From Candidatus Lindowbacteria bacterium RIFCSPLOWO2_12_FULL_62_27 (lineage in GTDB: Bacteria > Lindowbacteria > 2-12-FULL-62-27), in NCBI GenBank assembly GCA_001784175.1, contig MFPR01000026.1:124001-188000 (forward strand): a stretch of DNA of 64,000 nt. The letters are read 5' to 3'. The translations under genes were made by a program, and so were the position numbers. Within the stretch, counting starts at the first letter, position 1; each line of letters opens with the position of its first letter. The notes under the pieces are model-generated. The model ran no database searches and was not told the DNA's origin. It was given only the letters and a program-made list of their open reading frames with translations. Below are positions 16,164 through 25,867 of this stretch, piece by piece.

Positions 16164-18028
16164 CGAATCGCACTGATCCGCACGCGCCCGAAACGGCGAT
16201 GCGCCGGGACCGGATCCTTTTCGGCGACGGCCGGGCCTTGGAGCCGGACGACGAGTCTCTCGATTCGATCTCCCGGCGGCTGGCCGGACAACCGCCGGAG
16301 GGATCGGACCGTCCGCACGCCGATTCTCCCTTCATCCAGAAATTCCTGCGCCGGTTCGCGCCGGAACTGCGGTCCATGGCCGGGGCAAAACTGATCGAGG
16401 CCGAGGTGGTCGAATGCGTTCATGGCCGGCCGCCGCTTTTCGACCTCTCGTCCGGCCAGGGCGTGCTGGACCCGCGCGAACATCTTCCCACGGACATTCA
16501 GCCGGGCGCCCGCGTCTGGGTGGCGGTGCTTGAGGCGGACACGAACCGCCCGGCCACCGGCGATTCGCGGCCCGTCTGCAGTCTCCATCTGGCCCAGGGC
16601 TGCCGCGGGCTTTCGGTCATCGAGTCGATCTGGTCCGGGGGCCTTCCCCTCGAAGGCACGCCGGTCGAGCGGATGGAAGGCGAAGGCTGGGTGGTGGACG
16701 TCCATGGATTCAAGACTGCCCTTCCCGAAGAGGAGTCGGAGAATCCGGCGGCCGAACCCGTCCGCCTGAATCACCCGATCCGCTGCCTGATTCTGCACTA
16801 CAACCCCGCGAATTTCTGCGTGATTCTTTCGAGAAAAAAATATCTTGAAAAAGACCGCCAGATTCGCCGGCGCCTCGCGATGAGCCGCGTCCGGCCCGGC
16901 GAAATCCTGGAGGGCCGGGTCCAGTCGGTGGGTCCCGCCTACGCGTGGATCGACATCGAGGGCGTTTCCACCGAGTTGTCGGGTGACGACGCCGGATTCG
17001 CTTCGCCGAAAGAGAATCTGGCCGCGCTGCAGGTCGGCCAGAAACTCAGCGTCATGGTTCTCGAATCTTCCGGAGACCGCCTCGCGGTCGGCCGCAAGCA
17101 GCTCCAGCCCGACCCTTGGGTCTTCATCAAGAAATCGATCCAGCCCGGAAGCAAAGTGGAAGTGGTCGTCCGGAGCCTGCAGGCCGACCACGTGAAGGTG
17201 GATTTGAAGGAAGGCTTCGTGGGAGAGATTCCCTGGCGCGAGGCCGGCTGGCAGATCGAGGATCCCTCGGAATTGGAACTCTATTTCCGCCCGCGCGACA
17301 CCATCGAGGCCGTATGTCTTTCGATTCAGCGTGAAACGTCCAAGATCCTTCTCTCGACCAAGGCCCTTCAGACCGATCCGTTGCCGGACATCCAGCGCAA
17401 GTATCCTGTCGGCGCGCACGTGGAGGTCCGGGCGGTGTCCTGTCAGGACGCGCGCGCGAAGGTCCAGACGGACGACGGATATTACGGGTTCATCCTTGCG
17501 GAGGACCTGTCATGGTCGGGCCCCGTGACGCCGCGCCAATTCTTCGGCGTACCGCCCGGTGCGCCGGCCCGGGCCGTCGGCGCCAAACGGGTTAAGGCCG
17601 AAGTCCTGTCGGTCGACCCGGGCGCCCGGCTGATCCGGTTCGGCGTCAAGCAGGTGAAGCCCGATCCCTTCATCCTGCTGTCAAGGGAGATCGAGGTCGG
17701 CAGGATATACGAGGGGCGCGTCGTGAAAGTGATCGCGGTCGGAACGCTGGTCGAAATCCGCAAGGGACTGGTCGGCCTGGTTCGGAAACCGGACCATGCA
17801 GAAACCGAACCGGCGCCCGCGGAGGGCCAGACGATCCGCGTCATGGTCTTGAACATCCAGCCGGACCAGCACCGGATTGCGCTGTCGCGGAAGGCCGCGG
17901 TGGAACAGCAGGAGCGCCTCGAGATGCAGCCTTACCTGACGGCCCCGCAGGAGGACCGGAAGGTCCGGATGAAGGACATGCTCCAGGCGGACATCTTGAA
18001 GAAATTTTTCGAAAAACGTGAACAGTGA
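16160..18028 (+). CDS. rpsA: S1-domain RNA-binding protein, ribosomal protein S1-like
   Basis: 622 residues with several divergent S1 (OB-fold) repeats. The clearest starts RPGEILEGRVQSVGPAYAWID at about residue 243, and others lie near 325-395, 410-480 and 560-600 (EVGRIYEGRVVKVIAVGTL, then HRIALSRKA). The N-terminal ~80 residues are not S1-like. Its place directly after cmk/plsC is that of rpsA in many bacteria. The repeats are weaker and more irregular than typical S1, so it could be a second S1-family protein. Start ATG 16160 overlaps the upstream stop. Confidence 0.75.
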   Translation: MTNRTDPHAPETAMRRDRILFGDGRALEPDDESLDSISRRLAGQPPEGSDRPHADSPFIQKFLRRFAPELRSMAGAKLIEAEVVECVHGRPPLFDLSSGQGVLDPREHLPTDIQPGARVWVAVLEADTNRPATGDSRPVCSLHLAQGCRGLSVIESIWSGGLPLEGTPVERMEGEGWVVDVHGFKTALPEEESENPAAEPVRLNHPIRCLILHYNPANFCVILSRKKYLEKDRQIRRRLAMSRVRPGEILEGRVQSVGPAYAWIDIEGVSTELSGDDAGFASPKENLAALQVGQKLSVMVLESSGDRLAVGRKQLQPDPWVFIKKSIQPGSKVEVVVRSLQADHVKVDLKEGFVGEIPWREAGWQIEDPSELELYFRPRDTIEAVCLSIQRETSKILLSTKALQTDPLPDIQRKYPVGAHVEVRAVSCQDARAKVQTDDGYYGFILAEDLSWSGPVTPRQFFGVPPGAPARAVGAKRVKAEVLSVDPGARLIRFGVKQVKPDPFILLSREIEVGRIYEGRVVKVIAVGTLVEIRKGLVGLVRKPDHAETEPAPAEGQTIRVMVLNIQPDQHRIALSRKAAVEQQERLEMQPYLTAPQEDRKVRMKDMLQADILKKFFEKREQ

Positions 18029-18680
18029 GACCCGGCCGGACCGGTGGTGGCGGTGGCTGTGGATCGGATCGATCCTCGCGCTGGCCCTGCTTTGCCTGCC
18101 GTCGGTCCTCGACCTGTACCGCCTGCGATCGGCGCGGAACGACGGCGATCTTCCGCGCGCGCTCGCCGCGGCGAAGTCTCTTTCGGACGGATTTTTCGGC
18201 CCCCTCTTTTCGTCCTGGCTGGACCGCGTGACGCGCGAGATTCAGGCCGAGATCGTTGAGGGCAATCTCCTCTCGATCCAGCGCCTCGTGCCGGACACCG
18301 AGGAATCGGCCTTCGCGGAACTCGAGCTGGGCCGGCTCGCGCTCAGTCAGGGGAACGCGAAGGAGGCCGCGGTCCATCTGGAGCGCTATCTGCGCAGCGG
18401 CGTCGGCCGGGACGCAAACCGCGCCCGGATGGACCTGTCCGAAGCCTGTCGCGAGATGAAAAAGTATGACGACTCGGCCCGGCTGTTGCAGGAAGTCCTG
18501 AATGGCGCGCCGCCGGCGGAACAGCGGATGGAGGCGGCCTTTCGGCTGGGAGAGCTGTTCCAGTTTTATCTGAGCCGCCCCGCCGACGCGCTGTCACTGT
18601 ATCAGCGCGCGCTGCTGGACACCTCGCCCGGCCGGTGGCGCAACGACATTCTGACCAATCTCTCGTTGCTGAAGGAATAG
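18018..18680 (+). CDS. Membrane-anchored TPR protein
   Basis: 220 residues from GTG 18018, overlapping the S1 gene by 11 bases. A basic/aromatic start (RPDRWWRWLW) precedes a single membrane helix (IGSILALALLCLPSVLDLY), followed by a soluble region of alpha-helical repeats with TPR spacing (ELELGRLALSQGNAKEAAVHL; RLGELFQFYLSRPADALSLYQRAL). The TPR part probably sits outside the cytoplasm and mediates protein contacts. It is followed 5 bases later by the NHL/VWA secreted protein, suggesting a joint role. Confidence 0.7.
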   Translation: MNSETRPDRWWRWLWIGSILALALLCLPSVLDLYRLRSARNDGDLPRALAAAKSLSDGFFGPLFSSWLDRVTREIQAEIVEGNLLSIQRLVPDTEESAFAELELGRLALSQGNAKEAAVHLERYLRSGVGRDANRARMDLSEACREMKKYDDSARLLQEVLNGAPPAEQRMEAAFRLGELFQFYLSRPADALSLYQRALLDTSPGRWRNDILTNLSLLKE

Positions 18681-18685
18681 CCGCC

Positions 18686-20815
18686 ATGCGGATCATTCCT
18701 CTATTATTCATCGCGGCGGCGTTGGCCGGCCCGGTCGCCGCTGAAGACACGCCGGCCTCCCCGCTGGTTACGTTCGACTCCTTCGGACTCCCCTCGTACC
18801 TGACGATCCTCGAGGGAGAAAAGCGGCAGGAGGACTTGGAGGTCAAGCAGACGGTGCGGACATGGATGATCATGGCCTCCCGGATGTATTACGACGGGCA
18901 GTACCCGCAGGCCCGGCAGAAACTCGACGAAGGCATCCTGCGGGGATACTTTGTGCTCCATCAGAAGCGCATTCACTCGCGGGTGGATTTCATGACCGGC
19001 CGGCTCGACTCGTCGATCATGACGGCGGCTGAAATCGCATCCGACACCGACGCGGTGGTCGACGACCAGGACCGGCTCGACTTCCTCAAATCGGTCCGCC
19101 GGTATCTGGACGCGTCTTTGGAAACACAGGGAATGGCCTACAAGCCGGCAGCGGTCGTGAAGGGCGACGAGAAAGACAGGCAACGATTCATCACACCCGT
19201 CGGCGTGGAGGTCGACCGGCTGGGCCGCATTCTCCTGGCCAGTTTCGGAACGGACGAGGTCGTGGTGTTCACGAAGGGGCTTGAATTCCTGATGAAACTG
19301 TCCGACATCCCCTCCCCCTTCGACGTGGCGGTGGACGAGGACGGCAACATCTACGTCTCGTCCTTCAGTTCCGATCGCATCTTCCGATACAAAAGAGACG
19401 GCACGTTCTTGGGCGCATTCGGCCAGAAGGGCCGCGGGCCCGGCGAGTTTTTCGGCCCGGAAGGATTGGCGATCTCGCCGGATCGGTACCTCTACGTTGT
19501 GGATGGCGGCAACCATCGGATCCAGAAGTTCACCCTGGACGGCCGGCATCTCATGTCGTTCGGCTCGCGGGGCGGCCGGCCCGGAGAGTTTCAGTCGCCG
19601 AGGTCGGTCCTGGTTCGCACTACGCCGCGGACCGATACGTATGTCCTGCTGGTCATGTCCCAGGAAGGCAATCTGGTGCAGCGCTTCGACCGCTACGGGA
19701 ATTTTCTGGGCGTCGTGCCGACAGCGGATCTGGCCGAGCCGCGGGATTTTGACTGGACATCCGACCGGGGCCTGCTCTTTTCGACCGCGCATGGGGACCT
19801 TGCGGTCCTGGACGAAAAATCCGACACGCTGATTTTGTTGCAGGACGAATTCGGCAAGACCTATTCGTTCCCCGGCATGAGCGGCGTGGCGATCGACGGC
19901 GAGGCGGGACTGGTCTATGTCGCCGACCAGATCACGCATGAATTGCGGGTCCTTCGGCCCGGCACCATGGCGGAGCGGACGCTGCTGAACGTTTCGGATA
20001 TCGATTTTGAACATTACCCGTTTGTCGGCGTCACCTTCCAGGTCACCAACGGCAGCGGCGATCCGATCACGGGCCTGTCCCGGCGGAACTTCGTGGTACA
20101 GGAGGACAACAACCGCGTGGCTAAGTGGTCCGTCCGGCCCCTCTCGCAGACCGGCCCTCTCAATCTGATTGTCCATCTCGACCCTTCCTCCGCCATGGAC
20201 CGGCGCGCGGTGCTGGTCCGGACCTTTCTCGATAACCTGAGCCGCGCGCTCCCGACGGATTTTTATCTGTCGATCCGGAAGGGCCGCCGGACGCTGCTCA
20301 CGCCCACCGACAACCCGTATCTGATCCGGAAAAGCCTGGACCTGATCGACGAAATGGCCACGTCCACCTTTCCGGGCGATCTCTATGAAACGCTCTCGGC
20401 CTTCAAGGACCTCCGCGGCAGGCGCAACATTCTGCTGGTCACGACGCGCGAGGAGGACATCACGCCCGCGGACTTTTCGTCCCTCTTCCTCGACTTCCTC
20501 AACGAGGGCGTTTCCCTCTTTATCCTTCACCTCACCGACCGCCAATTGCCCGTGCTCAAGACGCTCTGCCGGCGCAGCGGCGGGAGCTACCGGCAGCTCC
20601 AGCAGACGTCGATTTCCGACATCGCCTTTGAACTGGCCTCCTCCAAGACCGCCTCCTATTTCCTCGTCTATGCCAGCCCCTACGGAACGCTTCAGCAGAA
20701 CACCCCGGTCGATGTCACCCTCCGGCTCTACTACCTCACCGACGTGGTCTCCGACAGGCTGAGATACTTCGCGCCGCAGCTCGGCCGTCAGGCTGTGGGG
20801 GAGCACGCAAAATAA
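18686..20815 (+). CDS. Secreted NHL-repeat and VWA-like domain protein
   Basis: 709 residues from ATG 18686, chosen over an upstream in-frame ATG because a signal peptide follows (MRIIPLLFIAAALAGPVAAE). After a helical region, residues ~160-440 hold NHL-type beta-propeller repeats (GVEVDRLGRILLASF; PFDVAVDEDGNIYVSSF; PEGLAISPDRYLYVVDGGNHRIQKF). A short Ig-like strand region with GLSRRNFVVQEDN then leads into a von Willebrand A-like domain (residues ~490-660, starting LNLIVHLDPSSAMDRRAVLV, whose DPSSAM stands where the metal-site DxSxS normally is). This combination suggests an extracytoplasmic adhesion or scaffolding protein. Function unknown. Confidence 0.75.
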   Translation: MRIIPLLFIAAALAGPVAAEDTPASPLVTFDSFGLPSYLTILEGEKRQEDLEVKQTVRTWMIMASRMYYDGQYPQARQKLDEGILRGYFVLHQKRIHSRVDFMTGRLDSSIMTAAEIASDTDAVVDDQDRLDFLKSVRRYLDASLETQGMAYKPAAVVKGDEKDRQRFITPVGVEVDRLGRILLASFGTDEVVVFTKGLEFLMKLSDIPSPFDVAVDEDGNIYVSSFSSDRIFRYKRDGTFLGAFGQKGRGPGEFFGPEGLAISPDRYLYVVDGGNHRIQKFTLDGRHLMSFGSRGGRPGEFQSPRSVLVRTTPRTDTYVLLVMSQEGNLVQRFDRYGNFLGVVPTADLAEPRDFDWTSDRGLLFSTAHGDLAVLDEKSDTLILLQDEFGKTYSFPGMSGVAIDGEAGLVYVADQITHELRVLRPGTMAERTLLNVSDIDFEHYPFVGVTFQVTNGSGDPITGLSRRNFVVQEDNNRVAKWSVRPLSQTGPLNLIVHLDPSSAMDRRAVLVRTFLDNLSRALPTDFYLSIRKGRRTLLTPTDNPYLIRKSLDLIDEMATSTFPGDLYETLSAFKDLRGRRNILLVTTREEDITPADFSSLFLDFLNEGVSLFILHLTDRQLPVLKTLCRRSGGSYRQLQQTSISDIAFELASSKTASYFLVYASPYGTLQQNTPVDVTLRLYYLTDVVSDRLRYFAPQLGRQAVGEHAK

Positions 20816-20850
20816 ATTCGACGGCCAGTTTTCTGGCGGCCCGGATTCTG

Positions 20851-21480
20851 ATGGTCAAGGACCAGTTGCGCCGCCGGGGCATCCGGAACGAGCGGGTCCT
20901 GGAGGCGTTCCGGACGGCGCCGAGGGAAAAGTTTGTGGCGCCGGAGGACCAGGAGCGGGCCCACGACGACGAGCCGCTCAAGATCGGGTACGGCCAGACC
21001 ATTTCTCAGCCGTACATCGTCGCGCTCACCTGCCAGGCCCTCGACCCGGCGCCGTCGGATTGCGTCCTGGAAATCGGCGCCGGGTCCGGATACGAAACGG
21101 CCATCCTCGCGAGCCTCTGCAGAAAGGTCGTGTCGATCGAGCGGGTTCCGGAGTTGTGCGACAGCGCGCGCCGGCGTCTGGGCGAATTGGGAATCACCAA
21201 CGCGCAGGTCCTCCTGTCCGACGGTACCCTCGGCGCTCCGGACTTCGCGCCCTTCGACGCCATCGCCGTAACCGCCGCGGCGCCCGACCTGCCCGTGCCC
21301 TTGGCCGGCCAGCTCCGTGCGAACGGCCGGATGGTGATTCCGATCGGCAACCGTGTCGTGCAGGAGCTGTTCCTCTATCGAAAACCTCCGGATGGTCCGA
21401 TGTCGCGCGAGAAGCTGTGCGACTGCCGGTTCGTATCGCTGATCGGCCGGCACGGGTTCCCGGACCCGGCCGCGTCTTGA
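20851..21480 (+). CDS. pcm: Protein-L-isoaspartate O-methyltransferase
   Basis: 209 residues of the PCMT family, which methylates isoaspartyl residues in damaged proteins using SAM. VKDQLRRRGIRNERVLEAF near the start, GYGQTISQPYIVALTCQ, SAM motif LEIGAGSGYETAILA and the acidic loop after VSIERV are typical. It starts 35 bases after the NHL/VWA gene. In-frame sequence upstream of ATG 20851 has no ATG, GTG or TTG. Confidence 0.92.
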   Translation: MVKDQLRRRGIRNERVLEAFRTAPREKFVAPEDQERAHDDEPLKIGYGQTISQPYIVALTCQALDPAPSDCVLEIGAGSGYETAILASLCRKVVSIERVPELCDSARRRLGELGITNAQVLLSDGTLGAPDFAPFDAIAVTAAAPDLPVPLAGQLRANGRMVIPIGNRVVQELFLYRKPPDGPMSREKLCDCRFVSLIGRHGFPDPAAS

Positions 21481-21560
21481 AAATCGTCGGTTCGTGTGAT
21501 TAGAAGGAGTGAGTCTGCCGGCGTCAGGCTGGCAGGGATTCCCCTCAGGTCTGCAAGGGA

Positions 21561-21634
21561 CGGGGTGTAGCTCAGCTTGGCTAGAGCGCTTGGTTCGGGA
21601 CCAAGAGGCCCCGAGTTCGAATCTCGGCACCCCG
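21561..21634 (+). tRNA. tRNA-Pro (anticodon CGG)
   Basis: 74 bases folding as a cloverleaf: acceptor CGGGGTG with CACCCCG, D-stem GCTC/GAGC, anticodon stem CTTGG/CCAAG around loop TTCGGGA (anticodon CGG, proline), T-arm CCGAG-TTCGAAT-CTCGG. The 3' CCA is not encoded. Confidence 0.95.
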
Positions 21635-21648
21635 ATATCAGGATGATA

Positions 21649-21710
21649 TCGCACCCGGAGGCGGGAATTCTGCGAAGCCTGGATGGCGGAGCAGCCGCCG
21701 GAGGGTGCGA
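21649..21710 (+). other. Stem-loop between tRNA-Pro and acylphosphatase gene
   Basis: TCGCACCC (21649-21656) pairs with GGGTGCGA (21703-21710), and GGCGG (21660-21664) with CCGCC (21695-21699) after a 3-base internal loop. No T-run follows, so it is not an obvious terminator. It could help process the tRNA transcript or affect the start of acyP nine bases later. Confidence 0.5.
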
Positions 21711-21718
21711 ATACATAG

Positions 21719-21991
21719 ATGGTTAGACTTACATTGAAGATCGCAGGCCGCGTCCAGGGCGTGGGATTTCGATGGTTTGTCCTGGATGAGGCGCAGCGCT
21801 TGGGGTTGGTCGGTTACGTGCGCAACCTGAGGAACGGATGCGTTGAAGTTCTTGCGGAGGGGGACGCCGAATCGCTGGCGGAACTTGAACGGATGTGCCG
21901 CCAGGGTCCGCGGTCGGCGCGGGTGGAAGCTGTGGAAAAATCGTCGGCGCCTGTGTCATCTGCGGGCTGCACTAGCTTTGAAATCAGGTAA
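21719..21991 (+). CDS. acyP: Acylphosphatase
   Basis: 90 residues, the normal length. The active-site loop GRVQGVGFRWF contains the phosphate-binding arginine, and GYVRNLRNGCVEV contains the catalytic asparagine. It hydrolyses carboxyl-phosphate bonds such as those of acetyl- or carbamoyl-phosphate. It lies 3 bases before the sigma-factor gene and may share its transcript. Confidence 0.92.
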   Translation: MVRLTLKIAGRVQGVGFRWFVLDEAQRLGLVGYVRNLRNGCVEVLAEGDAESLAELERMCRQGPRSARVEAVEKSSAPVSSAGCTSFEIR

Positions 21992-21994
21992 TCC

Positions 21995-23224
21995 ATGAAG
22001 AAAAAAAAGTTGATGGAGACGATCTTGGAGCGCGCCGGCGGGCGCGGCGGGAAAGTGGCGCTGTCGAAGATCCTCGACACGATCGAGGACCCCGGCCTTC
22101 CCGCCGATGACGCCCACCTGCCCGAGGTCGTCGCAAAGATCTCGAAGCAGGTGGAGATCGTCGACGACCTGGCCGTCGAAGAGACCCCCGCCGCGAAGGA
22201 GCCGCCGACGGTCGGCGAGACCAAGAACACCCTGTCTCTCTACTTCCGCGAGTTGTCCAGAATCCCGCTTCTTCGCCGGGAGGAGGAGGTTCTTCTGGCG
22301 CGGAAAATTGAGGAAAGCCGGACCGGGTTGCCCAAACTGTGCCGCAAGGAAAAAATTCCGACCCGCCTCATGCGCAAGCTCGTCACGCTTCCGACCCGCC
22401 GCCAGCGCCGGATGCTCCTGGCCGCGCACAAAATCCGCGTCGGCCGACGCGAGCGCGTCCTCGCCGAGATGGACCGGCTGGAACGGCTCTACGCTCGGGC
22501 AAAGGAAAAAATGGTGCTGTCGAATTTGCGGCTCGTGGTTTCGGTCGCCAAGCGATATCAGAATCTGGGTACGCCCCTGGCCGACCTCATCAACGAGGGC
22601 AACCTGGGGCTCCTCAAGGCCGTCGACAAGTACAACTACAAATTGGGATTCCGGTTCAGCACCTACGCCACCTGGTACATCCGCCAGGCCATCTCGCGGG
22701 CCCTGACCGACAAGAGCCGCGCCATACGGCTGCCCGCGCACATCGCCGAGAGCATGAGCCGCTTCATCCGCGTCAAGATGCGGCTCTCCCACGAGCTCGG
22801 ACGGGAACCGACCGCACACGAGATCGCCAAGGCGCTCAAGCAGCCGCACAAGCGCGTCATCGAACTCATGCAAGTCTCCCAGGACACCGCCTCCCTCGAC
22901 ATGCCCATCGGCCGGGAAAAAGACACATTGCTGTCAGAAATCCTCGAGGAGGAGGGACCCGATACCTATTTCCGGAAACTGAACATCTCCTTCCTCTATG
23001 ACGAACTCAAAAAAATGCTTGAAACCCTCACGCCGCGCGAGCAGACCATCATCAAACTCCGTTTCGGCATGGACGGCATCCAGCCCAAAACCCTCCATGA
23101 AATCGGCGAGGAACTCGGACTCACACGGGAACGGATACGCCAGATCGAGGAACGGACGCTCGGCAAACTCAAAAACCTCTGCATCCGCAGAAATGTCTAC
23201 GAATTCTTGAGCGACGTCGGATAG
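21995..23224 (+). CDS. rpoD: RNA polymerase sigma-70 factor, RpoD-like
   Basis: 409 residues. A short N-terminal segment resembling region 1.1 (residues 1-60) is followed by region 1.2 (TLSLYFRELSRIPLLRREEEVLLARKIEE), a small non-conserved insert, region 2 (NLRLVVSVAKRYQNLG, LINEGNLGLLKAVDKY, FSTYATWYIRQAISRAL), region 3 and region 4 (LTPREQTIIKLRFGMDG, LTRERIRQIEERTLGKLK). Region 2.4/4.2 residues match housekeeping sigma factors, so it is likely the primary sigma or a close paralogue. dnaG, its usual neighbour, is not here. Confidence 0.88.
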   Translation: MKKKKLMETILERAGGRGGKVALSKILDTIEDPGLPADDAHLPEVVAKISKQVEIVDDLAVEETPAAKEPPTVGETKNTLSLYFRELSRIPLLRREEEVLLARKIEESRTGLPKLCRKEKIPTRLMRKLVTLPTRRQRRMLLAAHKIRVGRRERVLAEMDRLERLYARAKEKMVLSNLRLVVSVAKRYQNLGTPLADLINEGNLGLLKAVDKYNYKLGFRFSTYATWYIRQAISRALTDKSRAIRLPAHIAESMSRFIRVKMRLSHELGREPTAHEIAKALKQPHKRVIELMQVSQDTASLDMPIGREKDTLLSEILEEEGPDTYFRKLNISFLYDELKKMLETLTPREQTIIKLRFGMDGIQPKTLHEIGEELGLTRERIRQIEERTLGKLKNLCIRRNVYEFLSDVG

Positions 23225-23250
23225 AACACGTCGAAAGGAGATTGCTCTTC

Positions 23251-23772
23251 ATGCCCACGACCGACTGGACAAAACTGATTCGCGATATCCCCGATTTCCC
23301 CAAACCCGGCATCCTCTTCAAGGACATCACGCCCATCCTGGCGGACCCTGCGGCCTTCCGGCAGGTCGTCGACCAGTTGGAGGCGGCCGCCCGGCCTTTG
23401 AATGTGCAGAAGATTGTCGCGCCGGAGGCTCGCGGCTTCATTTTCGCCGCCCCGCTCGCGCTCCGCATCGGCGCCGGCATGGCGCCGGTTCGGAAAAAGA
23501 AGAAGCTCCCCTACAAGACCGTGTCGGTTTCCTACGAACTCGAATACGGCACCGACACCATCGAAATGCACGAGGACGCCGTCCGAAAGGGCGAGCGCGT
23601 CCTCATCCTGGACGACCTCCTCGCCACCGGCGGCACATCCGCCGCCATCGCCGAGCTCGTCCGGAAACTGGGCGGCGCCGTCGTCGCTTATCTGTTCTGC
23701 CTGGAACTGACGTTCCTGCCGGGTCGCAAGCGCCTCGAGCCGGTGGAGGTCATCGCGCTCCACAAAATATAG
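23251..23772 (+). CDS. apt: Adenine phosphoribosyltransferase
   Basis: 173 residues from ATG 23251. An AAGGAG site 10 bases upstream favours this over TTG 23242. It makes AMP from adenine and PRPP. RDIPDFPKPGILFKDITP, the hood residues PEARGFIF and the PRPP loop VLILDDLLATGGTSAA are diagnostic. It stands 26 bases after the sigma-factor gene and is probably the last gene of that unit. Confidence 0.94.
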   Translation: MPTTDWTKLIRDIPDFPKPGILFKDITPILADPAAFRQVVDQLEAAARPLNVQKIVAPEARGFIFAAPLALRIGAGMAPVRKKKKLPYKTVSVSYELEYGTDTIEMHEDAVRKGERVLILDDLLATGGTSAAIAELVRKLGGAVVAYLFCLELTFLPGRKRLEPVEVIALHKI

Positions 23773-23957
23773 CCCGCCGGGACCCCCTATATATATATGG
23801 AGAGGCGCCGGGCCGGAAAGAGGGGTCTATTGTAGATTCAAGATTCTCCGGCGTGGGGTCGAAAATATAAACAGAGGCTCTCCCCGCCGGCCAAAGGGGG
23901 GAGGGGCCCGGCCAGGAGGGCTGGGTGAGGGAAGACCGCAAGGGAGTGTGAGCGATC
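23773..23957. other. 185-bp spacer with TA-tract and hairpin
   Basis: No gene. It holds an alternating TA tract (TATATATATA near 23790), an imperfect GC-rich inverted repeat at 23848-23890 (CCGGCG-T-GGGG against CCCCGCCGG), and a G-rich stretch (23895-23936) of the dispersed-repeat type. A second C/G-rich hairpin of similar composition lies in the rpsM-rpsK spacer. No good sigma-28 (flagellar) promoter is visible before fliD. Confidence 0.5.
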
Positions 23958-25772
23958 ATGCCGATACAGCTGGGCGGGATCATTTCCGGCGTGGACACGG
24001 ACGACGTGATCCAGAAGCTGATGGAAGTGGATGCCCGCAACAAGACAGTGCTGGAAACCCGCAAGACCAATATTGAAAGCATCAAGGACCTCTTCGCGAC
24101 GTTTCAGACCAAGCTCCTGACGCTGAAGGGCGAGTCCGACACGCTCCAGCTTTCGAGCACGTTTCAAAAGCGCAGCACGGCCTCGACAGACACCAGTGTC
24201 GTGACCGCAAGCGCCGCCGACGGCGCCACGCCCGGCACCTACGCCATCCTCGTCGACCGGCTGGCCACGCAGTCGTCGAACCAGAGCACGGCCCAAGTCA
24301 ACACGAACATCTCCAGGCGCAGCACCATCGCCGTTTCGCCGGGGACCTCTCCCGTCGACCTTACGAAATCCTTCGCCGACAACATCTCCGCCGGCCTTCT
24401 GCCGTCTACGCTGGACACCTCGACCACGGTGACGGTAACGACCGATGTCGCCGCCCGCACGACGGCGGCCCTCAGCACTTTTTCCAACGTCCAGGCCTTT
24501 ATCGACGACATCAACAACAATCTCGCCACCGCCAACTTCTACTATGATTCCACCAACGACCGGTTCGTCGTCGAGCGCAAAAATAATGCCGGCGCCGGGA
24601 CCCTGTCACTCGCCAATTCCGCCCCCGGCGCGGGCTTGGTCGGTTTCTGGTCCGCGGCGAACATCGCCACGGGCGCGGCCGCCTCCAATGAGAGCGGCCT
24701 CAACTCGTCGGCCACCCTTGCCGCCCTCAACACCGATACCGCCATCACCTCCGGCACAGGGTCCTTCAAGATCAACGGCACCAGTATCACCTACGACACC
24801 GCCAGCGACACCCTCCAGAACCTGATCGACCGCATCAACAACAGTTCCGCCACCACCGGCGTCGCCGCTTTTTACGACCAGTCGCTTGACAGGGTCGTCC
24901 TTCAGCGCACGGCGGAGGGACCGCACTCGATCACGATCGATACGTCGGGCGGTATCGACGCCCGGGGCGTCATCAGTTCCCTCAAACTGACCGGTGCGAC
25001 CACGACCGGTGTCCAGTCCATCTTCAGCATCAACGGCAACACCATCACCGCCGACACCAATTCCTATACCTTCAACGGCATCACGCTCAGCTTGAAAAAA
25101 CAGGGCGACGCCGATGGCACCGTGGAGTCGACCGACGCCTCCGCCAGCGTCTCCATCACGCAGGACTCGGCCAGCGTCTCCACTGCCATCAAGGATTTCG
25201 TCACCGCCTATAACGACATTGTCCAGTTCTACGTCGACAACGCCGGCTACGACGCCGCCACCCGGACGGCCGGCAAACTCTTTGGCGACAGCCTTGTCAA
25301 CAACATCGATTCGCGCCTCAGGCGCCTCCTCTTCCAGTCCCAGCCGGCCCTCACCGACACGCACGAGCTTCTCGCACAGCTCGGGATTGAACTCGGAGAC
25401 TTCAACTCGCCGGACGAAAACAAGCTCATCGTGGACGACAGCAAACTCTCCAGCGCCATCGCTTCCAACCCCACGGCCGTCGAACAGCTCTTCGGTCGGT
25501 CCACCACCGGCGGCACGATCAAAACGGCCGGCATCGCGGTCGACATCACCAACTACATCGACGATCTGACCAAGTCCGGTGGGATCGTCGATCTCAAGGA
25601 AGAAGTTCTCACCGACCGCATCGACGACATCGACGTGCGCATCGCCCGGGAGGACGATCGGCTCGCGCGCATGGAGGCGAGCCTGCGCCGCCAGTTCAAC
25701 GACATGGAAACGGCACTCGCCACGCTCAACGCCGAAGGCTCCTCCATCGTCGCGCAGTTGTCGCGCTTGTAG
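23958..25772 (+). CDS. fliD: Flagellar filament cap protein FliD
   Basis: 604 residues. The N-terminus ([23 protein letters not shown]) and C-terminus ([19 protein letters not shown], then a heptad helix ending AQLSRL) carry the coiled-coil regions of FliD/HAP2, which caps the filament and helps flagellin assemble. The middle is Ser/Thr/Ala/Asp-rich, as in surface-exposed D2/D3 domains. Its partner fliS and other flagellar genes are absent here, so it stands alone between apt and the ribosomal operon. Confidence 0.92.
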   Translation: MPIQLGGIISGVDTDDVIQKLMEVDARNKTVLETRKTNIESIKDLFATFQTKLLTLKGESDTLQLSSTFQKRSTASTDTSVVTASAADGATPGTYAILVDRLATQSSNQSTAQVNTNISRRSTIAVSPGTSPVDLTKSFADNISAGLLPSTLDTSTTVTVTTDVAARTTAALSTFSNVQAFIDDINNNLATANFYYDSTNDRFVVERKNNAGAGTLSLANSAPGAGLVGFWSAANIATGAAASNESGLNSSATLAALNTDTAITSGTGSFKINGTSITYDTASDTLQNLIDRINNSSATTGVAAFYDQSLDRVVLQRTAEGPHSITIDTSGGIDARGVISSLKLTGATTTGVQSIFSINGNTITADTNSYTFNGITLSLKKQGDADGTVESTDASASVSITQDSASVSTAIKDFVTAYNDIVQFYVDNAGYDAATRTAGKLFGDSLVNNIDSRLRRLLFQSQPALTDTHELLAQLGIELGDFNSPDENKLIVDDSKLSSAIASNPTAVEQLFGRSTTGGTIKTAGIAVDITNYIDDLTKSGGIVDLKEEVLTDRIDDIDVRIAREDDRLARMEASLRRQFNDMETALATLNAEGSSIVAQLSRL

Positions 25773-25807
25773 GCCTCCCCAGCCCCGAAAAAATCCGTCC
25801 GGGAAAC

Positions 25808-25836
25808 TTGACAGCCCCTCCGTCCGAAACTACACT
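25808..25836 (+). promoter_or_regulatory. Strong sigma-70 promoter of the ribosomal superoperon
   Basis: TTGACA at 25808-25813, 17 bases, then TACACT at 25831-25836 (four of six -10 consensus positions). It lies 31 bases before rpsL ATG 25868 and is the only obvious promoter in front of the str-S10-spc-alpha genes. The TTG of the -35 box also opens the rpsL frame, which makes the upstream TTG start an artefact. Confidence 0.7.
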
Positions 25837-25867
25837 CGGCGATTATTCGAGTGGCAAAGGAGTGAGT

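Noticed and set aside
18704-20806. 700-codon minus-strand frame opposite the NHL/VWA gene
   Set aside because: Antisense shadow of a gene with signal peptide and clear repeats; low-complexity Arg/Gly/Asp composition.
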